Of a stretch of 64,000 nt of DNA, positions 54,847 through 62,206 are shown one piece after another (position 1 is the stretch's first letter; each line of letters starts with the position of its first letter). The notes below the pieces were generated by a model, which had not been told where the DNA came from, did no database searches, and worked only from the letters and a program-made list of their open reading frames with translations. Position numbers and translations under genes: made by a program. The stretch spans positions 62,001 through 126,000 of the forward strand of contig JAHBSL010000008.1 in assembly GCA_019639135.1 (NCBI GenBank). The letters are read 5' to 3'. The stretch comes from Acidobacteriota bacterium. Its GTDB lineage: Bacteria; Acidobacteriota; Blastocatellia; Pyrinomonadales; Pyrinomonadaceae.

Positions 54847-55338
54847 ATGAACAAGAAAGGACTACTTATCATTCTAGGGATCATTGCGTTGCTGACCGTC
54901 GCCGTGGCGGCGATGTGGAAGCTAAATCAACAGGAGCAGATCGCCCGTGCCGCCCGGCCCGCCTGGACGCCCGCCCCGATCGAAAAGCGTGCCCCTGTCG
55001 AAGAATTGAAATCGATAAAACCCGTCCCCGCGTTTCAGATCTCCCCGACCGCGGCGAGCCTCGGGCCGACCCTCGATCCGGAACTCTTCACCGGCTCCGC
55101 CCGGACCGCCTACCAGATCGCGAAGGAGATCCCCGAAACGCTCGCCGAAGTGCCGTGCTACTGCCACTGCGACCGCGGGTTCGGGCATAAGAGCCTGCAC
55201 AGTTGCTTCAAGGACGAACACGGCGCCAACTGCAGCACTTGCATCAACGAAGCGATCGCCGCGTACAAGATGAAGAAGGAAACGAATATGAGCGGGCGGG
55301 AGATCCGCGAAGCGATCATCAAGCAGTACGGTCGGTAA
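54847..55338 (+). CDS. PCYCGC-motif membrane-anchored protein
   Basis: 163 residues from ATG 54847. One membrane helix (LLIILGIIALLTVAVAAMW), a Pro/Glu linker and a C-terminal Cys domain: EVPCYCHCDRGFGHKSLHSC followed by HGANCSTCINEAIAAYKM. This is the PCYCGC family, with the second Gly replaced by His (PCYCHC). The Cys/His set should bind metal outside the membrane. It is alone on the plus strand, and the ribosome site is weak. Exact role unknown. Confidence 0.87.
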   Translation: MNKKGLLIILGIIALLTVAVAAMWKLNQQEQIARAARPAWTPAPIEKRAPVEELKSIKPVPAFQISPTAASLGPTLDPELFTGSARTAYQIAKEIPETLAEVPCYCHCDRGFGHKSLHSCFKDEHGANCSTCINEAIAAYKMKKETNMSGREIREAIIKQYGR

Positions 55339-55575
55339 AGCCGAATCCACAGCGGGCGCGAATCGACAAAGCGGACAGAATTCCAAACCCGGCAGTCCTC
55401 CAGCTTTTTTTCAAGGAGCGAATCTTTGAAAGCGGACGGAATTACTCCTCTTTCGCCGAGGGGCGGGCGGGGCCGTCTACGGTCCTAAGATACAAAATCG
55501 TTTTTTGCCTCGCGGGGATTTGGATAATTTGTGCCTATCCAAGTTTTTGATTGGGGTTCCGGGGAAATAAGGATG

Positions 55576-56079
55576 CTACTCCGCGAGCAGAACCTTCAGC
55601 TCCGCGATCTCACGCTCCTGTGACGCGACGATCTCCCCGCAGAGTTTTATCACCCGCGGGTCGGTGAGAGACGATTCCTTGCACATCTGGATCGCTGCGG
55701 CGTGGTGCGGAATCATCGCCCGCATGAACTCGCGGTCCCCGACTCCCGCTTCGTATCGCAGCAGTACCCAAAAGAGTCCAAGCACCGCAACGGACACCGC
55801 CCACAGCGCGACGTTAATCTTCCTGTTTTTGAACATCCCCGGCATAGTCACCAGCATCACAGGCAGCATCGACCCCGCCATCAGCCCGGTCATGTAAACG
55901 TTGCTCAGGTTCAAATAGACATTGACCCAGCGGTCAGCCATCGCGTACATGATGAAATACATCACGATGAAGGAAATGACCAGCGAAATCATTAGCCCGA
56001 TATACGGTTTGTGCTCGCTCGAATGAGAATCATGTGTCGCGTTCCCAGGGGCATTGTGTTGTTCGTTCATATTTTTCAT
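55576..56079 (-). CDS. DUF305 membrane protein
   Basis: 167 residues. His-rich leader (NATHDSHSSEHKPYIG), three membrane helices (LMISLVISFIVMYFIMYAMA; VYMTGLMAGSMLPVMLVTMP; INVALWAVSVAVLGLFWVLL) and a DUF305 domain (REFMRAMIPHHAAAIQMCKE, EIVASQEREIAELKVLL). The HH-x3-MC-type ligands bind copper in this family. It has an alternative start nine bases in. A -24/-12-like site lies 20 bp upstream. A truncated second copy of the domain is at 56575. Confidence 0.9.
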   Translation of the reverse strand: MKNMNEQHNAPGNATHDSHSSEHKPYIGLMISLVISFIVMYFIMYAMADRWVNVYLNLSNVYMTGLMAGSMLPVMLVTMPGMFKNRKINVALWAVSVAVLGLFWVLLRYEAGVGDREFMRAMIPHHAAAIQMCKESSLTDPRVIKLCGEIVASQEREIAELKVLLAE

Positions 56080-56099
56080 TTCGTCTTGAGATTGTTATC

Positions 56100-56113
56100 G
56101 CAATCGCCCGTCC
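56100..56113 (-). promoter_or_regulatory. Weak sigma54-type promoter candidate
   Basis: On the minus strand TGGACGGGCGATTGC keeps GG and GC 10 bp apart and TTGC, but lacks the CAC of the -24 box. No UAS-type dyad is seen upstream. Confidence 0.35.
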
Positions 56114-56255
56114 ACGCGGCCCATAATGCGTAGCACTAAAGGCTTATCCTCGACCTAACGCGGCTCGTTCAAACCGGATTACTTTATGCAACTTCCCGAG
56201 TCGTCAAATTCAAAAACCGGCCGAAGACACGATTGATAAATCGCTTATGGTTAAG

Positions 56256-56288
56256 TGAAAAAGCGCCCGGCAGGTGACTCCTGCCTTG
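56256..56288 (-). terminator. Rho-independent terminator after YHS remnant
   Basis: On the minus strand GCGCC-AAGGCAGG pairs with CCTGCC-GGGCGC around a short loop, followed by TTTTT, about 13 bp after the YHS stop. Confidence 0.75.
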
Positions 56289-56300
56289 GCGCTTTCATCT

Positions 56301-56453
56301 CTATTGACTCGTATAGTCCTCAGGGCTTTCTTCAAACTTGTCCTGACAGCCTGTCGAACAGAAGTAATAAGTTGTTCCTTCGTAGTCGGTCTGCCCCGCG
56401 GCGCTCGAATCCTCGACCTGCATCCCGCAGACCGGGTCTGTTTGCTAAGCCAT
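56301..56453 (-). pseudogene. YHS-domain protein with in-frame TAG at codon 3
   Basis: ATG 56453 follows a perfect GGAGG site. The frame reads Met-Ala-stop-QTDPVCGMQVEDSSAAGQ, then YEGTTYYFCSTGCQDKFEES and ends at 56301 before a good terminator. Everything but codon 3 looks like a 50-residue functional YHS protein. Lys (AAG) is common at this place in the family, so a single A-to-T change would create the TAG. No ATG, GTG or TTG start lies between the TAG and the VCGM motif. Either a recent nonsense mutation, a base error, or read-through. Confidence 0.8.
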
Positions 56454-56574
56454 AATTTACCTCCATTGTTACTGATTCGCCCGCACCCGCGGTACGAAAG
56501 GTTTCTGCTCGAGAACAAAACATCATTCTAGCTCTGACCGGACCGCGTAAATTGGTACGCAGAGCTACGTTTAT

Positions 56575-56830
56575 CTATTTACGCTCCAGAATCCGGCTCA
56601 TCTGGTCGATCTCGCGCTTCTGGCTCTCGATGATCTCCCTGTAGAGTTGGAGAATCTCCGGGTCTTCCAGTCTCGGATTATCGCACGTCGGGATCGCTCC
56701 GGAGTGATGCGGGATCACAGAGGCGAATGCCTCACCGTGACCTCGAAATCGCCGACGCGTGTCGTCCTGAAAACCGCGCGCCTATGGGAGCCGTCTCGGT
56801 TTTCGGTTTCTGTTCGCCAATTTTCCATGT
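56575..56830 (-). pseudogene. Remnants of FixH-like and DUF305 genes, joined
   Basis: From 56830 downward the minus strand encodes EQKPKTETAPIGA, then after a one-base shift VFRTTRVGDFEVTVRH, matching residues ~46-76 of the protein at 5300. This runs directly into SVIPHHSGAIPTCDNPRLED and EIIESQKREIDQMSRILERK, the C-terminal half of a DUF305 domain, ending in TAG near 56578. Both parts lack their other halves. It lies just after the cupredoxin stop and marks a deletion. Confidence 0.82.
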
Positions 56831-56841
56831 GACTTTTCGAC

Positions 56842-57216
56842 CTACTGCACGATCAGCTTCCCGCGCAGCATGTTCATCCCGCACGCGAACGTGAACTCGC
56901 CCGATTCTTCCGGGGTGAACTCGATCGGGGTGGTCTTGAACGCCGGGAGGTCGCGGGCGATCCCGAAATCGCCGAAAACCACCTGCTCGCTGCACGACGA
57001 CGTTTCGTCGCGGTAAAAATTCAGACGCACGGGCACATCTTTCTTGACCACGATCACGTCAGGGGCGTATCCGCCCTTCACCGTCACCTTGATCTCCTGC
57101 ACGCCCGTTTCGTTGGTTTCGGCGGCGACCTTTTCGCGCTCGCCGAAGAAGTACCACAGCGTCAAACCGATCAGAGCGACGCCGCCCACAATCACGACAA
57201 TCTCCATTGTGTCCAT
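56842..57216 (-). CDS. Membrane-anchored cupredoxin
   Basis: 124 residues, AGGAGG site. N-terminal helix (EIVVIVGGVALIGLTLWYFF) and a cupredoxin-like domain (QEIKVTVKGGYAPDVIVVKK, RLNFYRDETSSCSEQVVFGD, GEFTFACGMNMLRGKLIV). The ligand set Cys (SSCS), Cys-Gly-Met-Asn-Met (ACGMNM) is that of the small plastocyanin-like domains next to CopA ATPases, not of a blue copper protein. It probably receives Cu(I) exported by the ATPase whose gene ends 17 bp upstream. Confidence 0.88.
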   Translation of the reverse strand: MDTMEIVVIVGGVALIGLTLWYFFGEREKVAAETNETGVQEIKVTVKGGYAPDVIVVKKDVPVRLNFYRDETSSCSEQVVFGDFGIARDLPAFKTTPIEFTPEESGEFTFACGMNMLRGKLIVQ

Positions 57217-57233
57217 ATAAGTCCTCCTATTCG

Positions 57234-59984
57234 TTAGCCGACCACCGGCCCGCCGAATTTGCGCAGGCGCAAGCTGTTCGCCACCACCGACACCGACGAA
57301 AGCGACATCGCCGCCGAAGCGATGATCGGCGAGAGCAACCAGCCCGTAAGCGGGTAAAGCAGGCCCGCCGCGATGGGGATCCCGATCACGTTGTAGATGA
57401 ACGCCCAGAACAGATTCTGCTTCACCGAACGGATCGTCGCCTTCGACAACCCGATCGCGGTCACCACCCCGCGTAAATCCCCCTTGATAAGCGTGATGTC
57501 GCTCGCCTCGATCGCGACATCCGTTCCGGTGCCTATGGCGATCCCAACGTCCGCCTGCGCGAGAGCGGGGGCGTCGTTGATGCCGTCCCCGACCATCCCT
57601 ACCAGTTTCTTTTCACTCTGCAGGCGTTTGATCTCGCCCGATTTGCCTTCCGGCAGCACCTCAGCGAGCACGCGTTTGATCCCGACCTGCCCCGCGACCG
57701 CTTCCGCCGTTCTGCGGTTATCGCCGGTGATCATCACGACTTCGAGTCCCAACTTTTGCAGCGATGCGATCGCATCCGCGGACTCCGGTTTGATCGTGTC
57801 GGCGACCGCGACCACGCCGGCGAACTTGCCGTCGATCGCCGCGAACATCGGCGTTTTGCCCTCCGTTGCAAGCCTCTCCGCCGTCGTTTCCGCGCCTCCC
57901 AGTTCGATTTTCCGCTCGTTCATCAGGCGCACGTTCCCGAGAAGAAGATCCTTACCCGCGACGCGCGATTCGATTCCGCGCCCTTCGAGGGCGTTGAAGC
58001 TTTCCGGTTTGGCAAAATTCAACCCGCGTTCCTCTGCGCCGCGCACGATTGCGGCGGCCAGGGGATGTTCGCTTTGCCTTTCGGCCGACGCAACGATCTT
58101 CAGGAAATCGTTCTCCGCGAAACCGTCCGCCGCGACGACATCAGTGAGAGCCGGTTCGCCCTTGGTGATGGTGCCGGTCTTGTCGAGGACGATTGTGTCG
58201 AGCTTGTGGGCCGTCTCCAGGCTGTCGCCGCCCTTGATCAATATGCCGTTCTCCGCGCCGCGACCCGTCCCGACCATGATCGCCGTCGGGGTCGCGAGCC
58301 CGAGCGCGCACGGGCAGGCGATGATCAGCACCGAGACGAAATTCACCAACGCCATCGTGAACCGCACCTCCGGCGTCGCGGCGACGAACCACACCACGAA
58401 CGTCGCGATCGCTACGGAGATCACGATCGGGGTGAATATCCCGCTGATCGTATCGGCGAGTTTCGCGATCGGCGGCTTGGACCCTTGCGCGTCCTGCACC
58501 AGCCGGACGATCTGCTGCAGGGCGGTGTCCTTGCCGACCTTCGTCGCCCGGAACGAGAAGGCTCCGGTTTTGTTGATCGTGGCGCCGAAGATCTCGTCCC
58601 CGACTTTCTTCTCGACCGGGATCGACTCGCCCGTGAGCATCGACTCGTCAACCGCCGACGAACCTTCCGTCACCACGCCGTCGACGGGTATCTTGTCTCC
58701 CGGGCGCACCAGGACGATGTCGTCCGGGACGACCTCCTCGGTCTCGATCTCGATCTCGCGCCCGTCGCGGATCACGCGGGCCGTTTTCGCCTGCAGGCCG
58801 ACAAGTTTCTTTATCGCCGCGCCCGTTTGCCCCTTCGCTCTCGCCTCCAGCAGTCTCCCCAATACGATAAGGGCAATAATAACGCTGGCCGCTTCAAAAT
58901 AGACCGGCACGGTTGGCGTACCTTCCATCCCCGGCATGTTCATAGTCTGCCCGACGGCGTTGGCGAAAAACGAAGGAAACAGCGTCGCGAGTACCGAGTA
59001 AATATATGCGGTGCCGGTGCCGACGGCGATGAGCGTGTTCATATCGGCGGCACGGTGCCGAAACGCCGCCCATGCTCCGCGGTAGAACTGCCAGCCAGAA
59101 TAAAAAACGACCGGCGTCGCAAGAACGAGCTGAAGCCAGTTCACGCCGCGGAAATTGAACAACTCGATACGCCCGTGGGACATGACGATCACCAGTATCG
59201 GCAGTGACAAAACGGCGGCGACCAGAAACTTTCGCTTTAAGTCGGAATACTCGGCGGCGTGAGCGTGTTCGAGCGAATCCTCGGCCGAATCGGAAATTCC
59301 GGAGACTTCGCGAACGTTGTAACCGAAATCTTCAATGGCGGCACGAATCTGTTTCACATCAACTGAATTCGGAAGATACTCAACCGCGACGGTTTGGTTC
59401 GCGAGATTGAAGGCGGCCTTCACGACACCGTTCCGTTTCATCAAATGACCTTCGAGCGGGGTGCCCGAGCCGGACGGTCTCGCCGAATCGTCCACTACGA
59501 ATTCGGCCCGCGCCGTTCCCGCCGTGTCGTAGCCGGTGTCCTTGATGGTCTGCACCAGGGCGGCGACGTTGGTCTTGCCGGGGTCGTACTTGACGGTCGC
59601 CTTCGCGGTGGCGAAATTGACCGAGCACGCGTCCACACCCGGCTGTTTTTTCAGCTGTTTTTCGATCCGGTTGGCACACGCCGCGCAGGTCATCCCCGTG
59701 ATCGGCAGATCGACCCGTTCGCCAGCACCATCAGGAAGTGAATGGTCGTTGTGCGTTCCGTCCGTGGCTTGTTTAGTGGTCAACCCATTGCTGGTTCCTT
59801 TGTTTCCGCCCCCGCTCTCGGCCGCTTTCGAAGCTGCGAATTCTTCGGGAGCCGAGTCGAATTTCCCCTTGCAAGTGGGGGAGCAAAAATTGAAGGTTTC
59901 GCCCCCGTACTCGCTCCGCCCGGCTGCGGTCGCTGGATCGATTTCCATCCCGCACACCGGATCGATCGTTTTCGTCGTAATCAT
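57234..59984 (-). CDS. copA: Copper-exporting P1B-1 ATPase with YHS and HMA domains
   Basis: 916 residues, Shine-Dalgarno GGGAGG. N-terminal YHS domain (1-50, [21 protein letters not shown]), an HMA domain with [15 protein letters not shown] (~92-155), then a second HMA-like fold (~157-225) that lacks CxxC ([20 protein letters not shown]). After the eight-helix core come C557-P558-C559 ([17 protein letters not shown]), Asp601 in [26 protein letters not shown] and [16 protein letters not shown]. It exports Cu(I). The operon order is regulator, CopZ, ATPase, cupredoxin. The second HMA domain is probably structural. Confidence 0.96.
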   Translation of the reverse strand: MITTKTIDPVCGMEIDPATAAGRSEYGGETFNFCSPTCKGKFDSAPEEFAASKAAESGGGNKGTSNGLTTKQATDGTHNDHSLPDGAGERVDLPITGMTCAACANRIEKQLKKQPGVDACSVNFATAKATVKYDPGKTNVAALVQTIKDTGYDTAGTARAEFVVDDSARPSGSGTPLEGHLMKRNGVVKAAFNLANQTVAVEYLPNSVDVKQIRAAIEDFGYNVREVSGISDSAEDSLEHAHAAEYSDLKRKFLVAAVLSLPILVIVMSHGRIELFNFRGVNWLQLVLATPVVFYSGWQFYRGAWAAFRHRAADMNTLIAVGTGTAYIYSVLATLFPSFFANAVGQTMNMPGMEGTPTVPVYFEAASVIIALIVLGRLLEARAKGQTGAAIKKLVGLQAKTARVIRDGREIEIETEEVVPDDIVLVRPGDKIPVDGVVTEGSSAVDESMLTGESIPVEKKVGDEIFGATINKTGAFSFRATKVGKDTALQQIVRLVQDAQGSKPPIAKLADTISGIFTPIVISVAIATFVVWFVAATPEVRFTMALVNFVSVLIIACPCALGLATPTAIMVGTGRGAENGILIKGGDSLETAHKLDTIVLDKTGTITKGEPALTDVVAADGFAENDFLKIVASAERQSEHPLAAAIVRGAEERGLNFAKPESFNALEGRGIESRVAGKDLLLGNVRLMNERKIELGGAETTAERLATEGKTPMFAAIDGKFAGVVAVADTIKPESADAIASLQKLGLEVVMITGDNRRTAEAVAGQVGIKRVLAEVLPEGKSGEIKRLQSEKKLVGMVGDGINDAPALAQADVGIAIGTGTDVAIEASDITLIKGDLRGVVTAIGLSKATIRSVKQNLFWAFIYNVIGIPIAAGLLYPLTGWLLSPIIASAAMSLSSVSVVANSLRLRKFGGPVVG

Positions 59985-60034
59985 TTATCCCTCCCGTTCA
60001 CCTGCGGATCCACCAGCACCGCGATCAAGTACGC

Positions 60035-60283
60035 TCACTCCGCCGAATAACCGGCGCGGTCGAGCACCTGGACGATTTTTTCACGGGAGGTCTCCTCGTC
60101 GTGATGCACCGTCACCCTTTTCGTCGGCACGTCCACCTCGACGGCAGAAACGCCCTTGACGTCCGCGAACGCTTTCGTGATCGAACTCGCACAGCCGCCG
60201 CAGACGATTTCCGGGGCCGTCACCGTCGTGAAACTACTGTCATTCTTTTGGGGTTCGCTCGTTGTTTCGTTAGCTACTTTCAT
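60035..60283 (-). CDS. copZ: CopZ-like copper chaperone
   Basis: 82 residues, site GAGGT. A single HMA fold with the metal-binding loop EIVCGGCASSITKAF (Cys-Gly-Gly-Cys), VDVPTKRVTVHHDEET and LDRAGYSAE. A ~20-residue polar leader precedes it. It carries Cu(I) to the ATPase encoded 50 bp downstream. Its own MerR-type promoter lies 60 bp upstream. CGGC in place of the usual CxxC wording (MTCxxC) is a variant seen in some chaperones. Confidence 0.9.
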   Translation of the reverse strand: MKVANETTSEPQKNDSSFTTVTAPEIVCGGCASSITKAFADVKGVSAVEVDVPTKRVTVHHDEETSREKIVQVLDRAGYSAE

Positions 60284-60340
60284 TTTTTGTACCTCGTTGA
60301 TCTCAGTAATAATTTCGGGGAAAATCGCCCGATAGATAAA

Positions 60341-60371
60341 GTCTATTCTCTGTAGTCAAGTACAGTGTCAA
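60341..60371 (-). promoter_or_regulatory. CueR/MerR-type promoter of copZ-copA
   Basis: On the minus strand -35 TTGACA, a 19-bp spacer and a poor -10 ATAGAC. The spacer carries the dyad CTGTA-N6-TACAG, as expected where a MerR-family activator untwists DNA. Confidence 0.7.
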
Positions 60372-60401
60372 GCCCTTTTTTCGAGAAATGTGAAAAAACT
60401 T

Positions 60402-60926
60402 TTACGCCGTCTTTTTTCTCTGCTTTTTCGGCGTGACGCGCCCGCTAGTCGGCGATGGGTTTTGCATCTCAGTGCCTTCGATAAGACCGCATATATTGCC
60501 CGGTGCCCGGCCCACCTCGTCCCATTCTTCCAGCGTGCGCGTAAGTTCCCGGTGGTGCCGCTGCATCTCCTTGACCCGCTCCGAGACCTCCGCGAGGCGA
60601 CGTCGCACGATCGCCCGGACGTCATCGCACGGGCTCGCGCCCTTCTCGGCGTCGCTGATGATGTGCCGGATCTCGTCGAGCGAGAAACCGAGGAATTGCG
60701 CCTTTCTGATGAACGCGAGGCGCTCCAGCACCCCTTCGTCGTAGAGCCGGTAACCGCTCTGCGAACGTGCGGGCCTCCCCAGAAGCCCGCTGCGCTCGTA
60801 GAATCTCAAGGCCTCGACGCCTACCCCCGATTCCTGTGAAACCTCGCCGATCTTCATCGAAGTCCGGGGCGAAAGCCGATTGGTGCGATCGGCGATCGTC
60901 GTCGCCGTGTTATTCCTAATCGCCAT
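60402..60926 (-). CDS. MerR-family copper-responsive regulator (CueR-like)
   Basis: 174 residues from ATG 60926 with a strong AGGAGG; ATG 60857 (MKIGEVSQ) is the classic domain start. Helix-turn-helix KIGEVSQESGVGVEALRFYE, dimer helix LAEVSERVKEMQRHHRELTR, and two Cys: SPCDDVRAIV and NICGLIEG, in the positions of the CueR-type metal loop. A basic tail (RVTPKKQRKKTA). It activates the two 19-bp-spacer promoters on either side of it. Metal choice (Cu/Ag) is inferred from the target genes. Confidence 0.9.
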   Translation of the reverse strand: MAIRNNTATTIADRTNRLSPRTSMKIGEVSQESGVGVEALRFYERSGLLGRPARSQSGYRLYDEGVLERLAFIRKAQFLGFSLDEIRHIISDAEKGASPCDDVRAIVRRRLAEVSERVKEMQRHHRELTRTLEEWDEVGRAPGNICGLIEGTEMQNPSPTSGRVTPKKQRKKTA

Positions 60927-60982
60927 TGCTTTTTTGTCCTCCTGCGACACCCAGTCCCAGCGCAATTTTGGTTACCATTCAA

Positions 60983-61013
60983 TCATAAACTCTGTAGTCA
61001 CGTGTAGAGTCAA
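60983..61013 (-). promoter_or_regulatory. CueR/MerR-type promoter of the regulator gene
   Basis: On the minus strand -35 TTGACT, exactly 19 bp, -10 TTATGA, with the imperfect dyad ACTCT...AGAGT across the spacer. It shares ACTACAGAG with the copZ promoter at 60341. Autoregulation is implied. Confidence 0.75.
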
Positions 61014-61169
61014 GCCCGATTTTTACTTTCCGGCGAAACTTCTAGTCGGATACGCTTAATATCCCGATTTAGACGGGCCTCCGCACGGAGTGCAATGTCG
61101 ACTTTGGTGTCAGGGAGACCGAAAGGTAAGACGCCCTTTCTTCGTACTAAAGGCGCTCCAAAGAATAAA

Positions 61170-61187
61170 GGGCGACCGAAGTCGCCC
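61170..61187 (+). repeat. GC-rich hairpin
   Basis: GGGCGAC/GTCGCCC with loop CGAA in the 240-bp non-coding stretch between the regulator and the next unit. It resembles interspersed palindromic units, but only one full copy is seen here. It could also be a bidirectional terminator. No supported gene in 61014-61255. Confidence 0.5.
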
Positions 61188-61255
61188 CTACAAAAATGGG
61201 ATAAGAGTAATAGCGACCCCAATCGGGGCTGAGTTCTCGCTCGCCGAGGTGGCTT

Positions 61256-61627
61256 TTATCGGGGAGGAACAGCAGGGCTACCATCACTAGATTGAGCTGG
61301 TTTGACTACGAGGCAGTAGGTCGTTGTGATGAGGAACAAGATGGCCCCCGCGAACACCTGCGGCTGCCGCATCATGTATGAGGAGACGGCGAACCCGAGC
61401 AGAAAAAACACGTTCGCAATTAGGGCCATTGTCCAGATGACTACGTCTTGCGCCGAGGTGCGCAGTATAGCAATATTCAAAAATCCCGCCAGCACGATCG
61501 CGACGCCCGTCCCCAGGAACCATGCCGCCTCATAAGAAATGCCGTGGTAGTTTAGGAACGTGAACGAGCAATGAAGCAGACCCAGGGCGATGATCAGTAT
61601 GCTCGCAATCTTTTGGGCCGTCGTCAT
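61256..61627 (-). CDS. Four-helix membrane protein, unknown
   Basis: 123 residues with four hydrophobic helices (KIASILIIALGLLHCSFTFL; AWFLGTGVAIVLAGFLNIAI; VIWTMALIANVFFLLGFAVS; VFAGAILFLITTTYCLVVKP). No catalytic motif. It overlaps the thioredoxin-like gene by 4 bp (ATGA), so the two are translationally coupled. I do not recognise a named family. A role in membrane redox or metal transport is a guess. Confidence 0.72.
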   Translation of the reverse strand: MTTAQKIASILIIALGLLHCSFTFLNYHGISYEAAWFLGTGVAIVLAGFLNIAILRTSAQDVVIWTMALIANVFFLLGFAVSSYMMRQPQVFAGAILFLITTTYCLVVKPAQSSDGSPAVPPR

Positions 61628-62022
61628 TGGTTCCTCAGCTCATGTTTGTGGAGTTTGTCGATTTCAACAGCAAGTTTCGCACCGTCCAGTTTGGTCTCTT
61701 CCGATATACCTAATTGCTCTTGCCAGTAGTTAGGCTTCGGCGGTGCATCTTTCCATTCCGCATCTTTATCGTAAAGCAGATAAACGTCCCATGCCTGATC
61801 GTCAATTCCTAAGACGGGAGCATAACCCTTGACCAGTTCTCCGTCGCCATCCCAGTAATGACGAACGCGAGGATCCGGCAGGGTTTTGGTGGCTCGACCT
61901 ACAGTCACTTCGAAATATGATGGGAGGATCGGCACCCAGACGGAATAAACTTCAATATTCTGATCTTTCAGATTCATCAGGTCCTGATGAATTTCGGAGG
62001 CTCCCCGAAGGCAATGCCCTCA
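61624..62022 (-). CDS. Thioredoxin-like protein, C-terminal part from the TGA codon
   Basis: Reading from TGA 62022-62020 gives U-GHCLRGASEIHQDL then Met-Asn (ATG 61977), NIEVYSVWVPILPSYFEVTV, TLPDPRVRHYWDGDGELV and ends at 61624. The family has SPTCxxC at the redox site, and here the first Cys codon is TGA (SPT-TGA-GHC). Just downstream, TTCGG/CCGAA (62009-61993) forms a hairpin with a loop starting GG. Two readings are possible: a selenocysteine protein (UGHC) or a broken gene whose remnant might start at ATG 61977. It cannot be decided here because no selB/selC is in the window. The upstream part is in a shifted frame, see 61952-62206. Confidence 0.65.
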
Positions 62023-62206
62023 GGTAGGCGAAAGCAGGACGACTAAGCGGGTTGCCATTGTCCTTATTAAATTGCGCCTTTAGGTCCGGCATGTTCGAGG
62101 AAAACTCGTTTCCCCCGCTAAATTGGTAACCGACCAGGCCAGCGAACCCTAACAGCACCACGGCCACAACTCCGATCTTTATGTAATGGCGTTTCATATT
62201 AATCAC
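61952..62206 (-). pseudogene. N-terminal part of the same thioredoxin-like gene, frameshifted
   Basis: From GTG 62206 or ATG 62197: KRHYIKIGVVAVVLLGFAGL (membrane anchor), then MPDLKAQFNKDNGN, the first strand-helix of a thioredoxin fold. At about 62055 one extra C in the CCC run moves the frame. The family sequence continues in the next frame as RLVVLLSPT-TGA-GHC. The visible frame-0 tail (PLSRPAFAYLRALPSGS) is not protein-like. The gene is therefore either one frameshift away from a full selenoprotein or decayed. It starts immediately after the stop of 62207-63844. Confidence 0.65.

Noticed and set aside
57397..59207. Two plus-strand frames of ~480-500 codons across the CopA ATPase
   Set aside because: Both run antisense to a textbook P-type ATPase and show no motif.
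61010..61222. 70-codon minus-strand frame upstream of the CueR-like gene
   Set aside because: It overlaps the MerR-type promoter and a palindromic hairpin; not protein-like.
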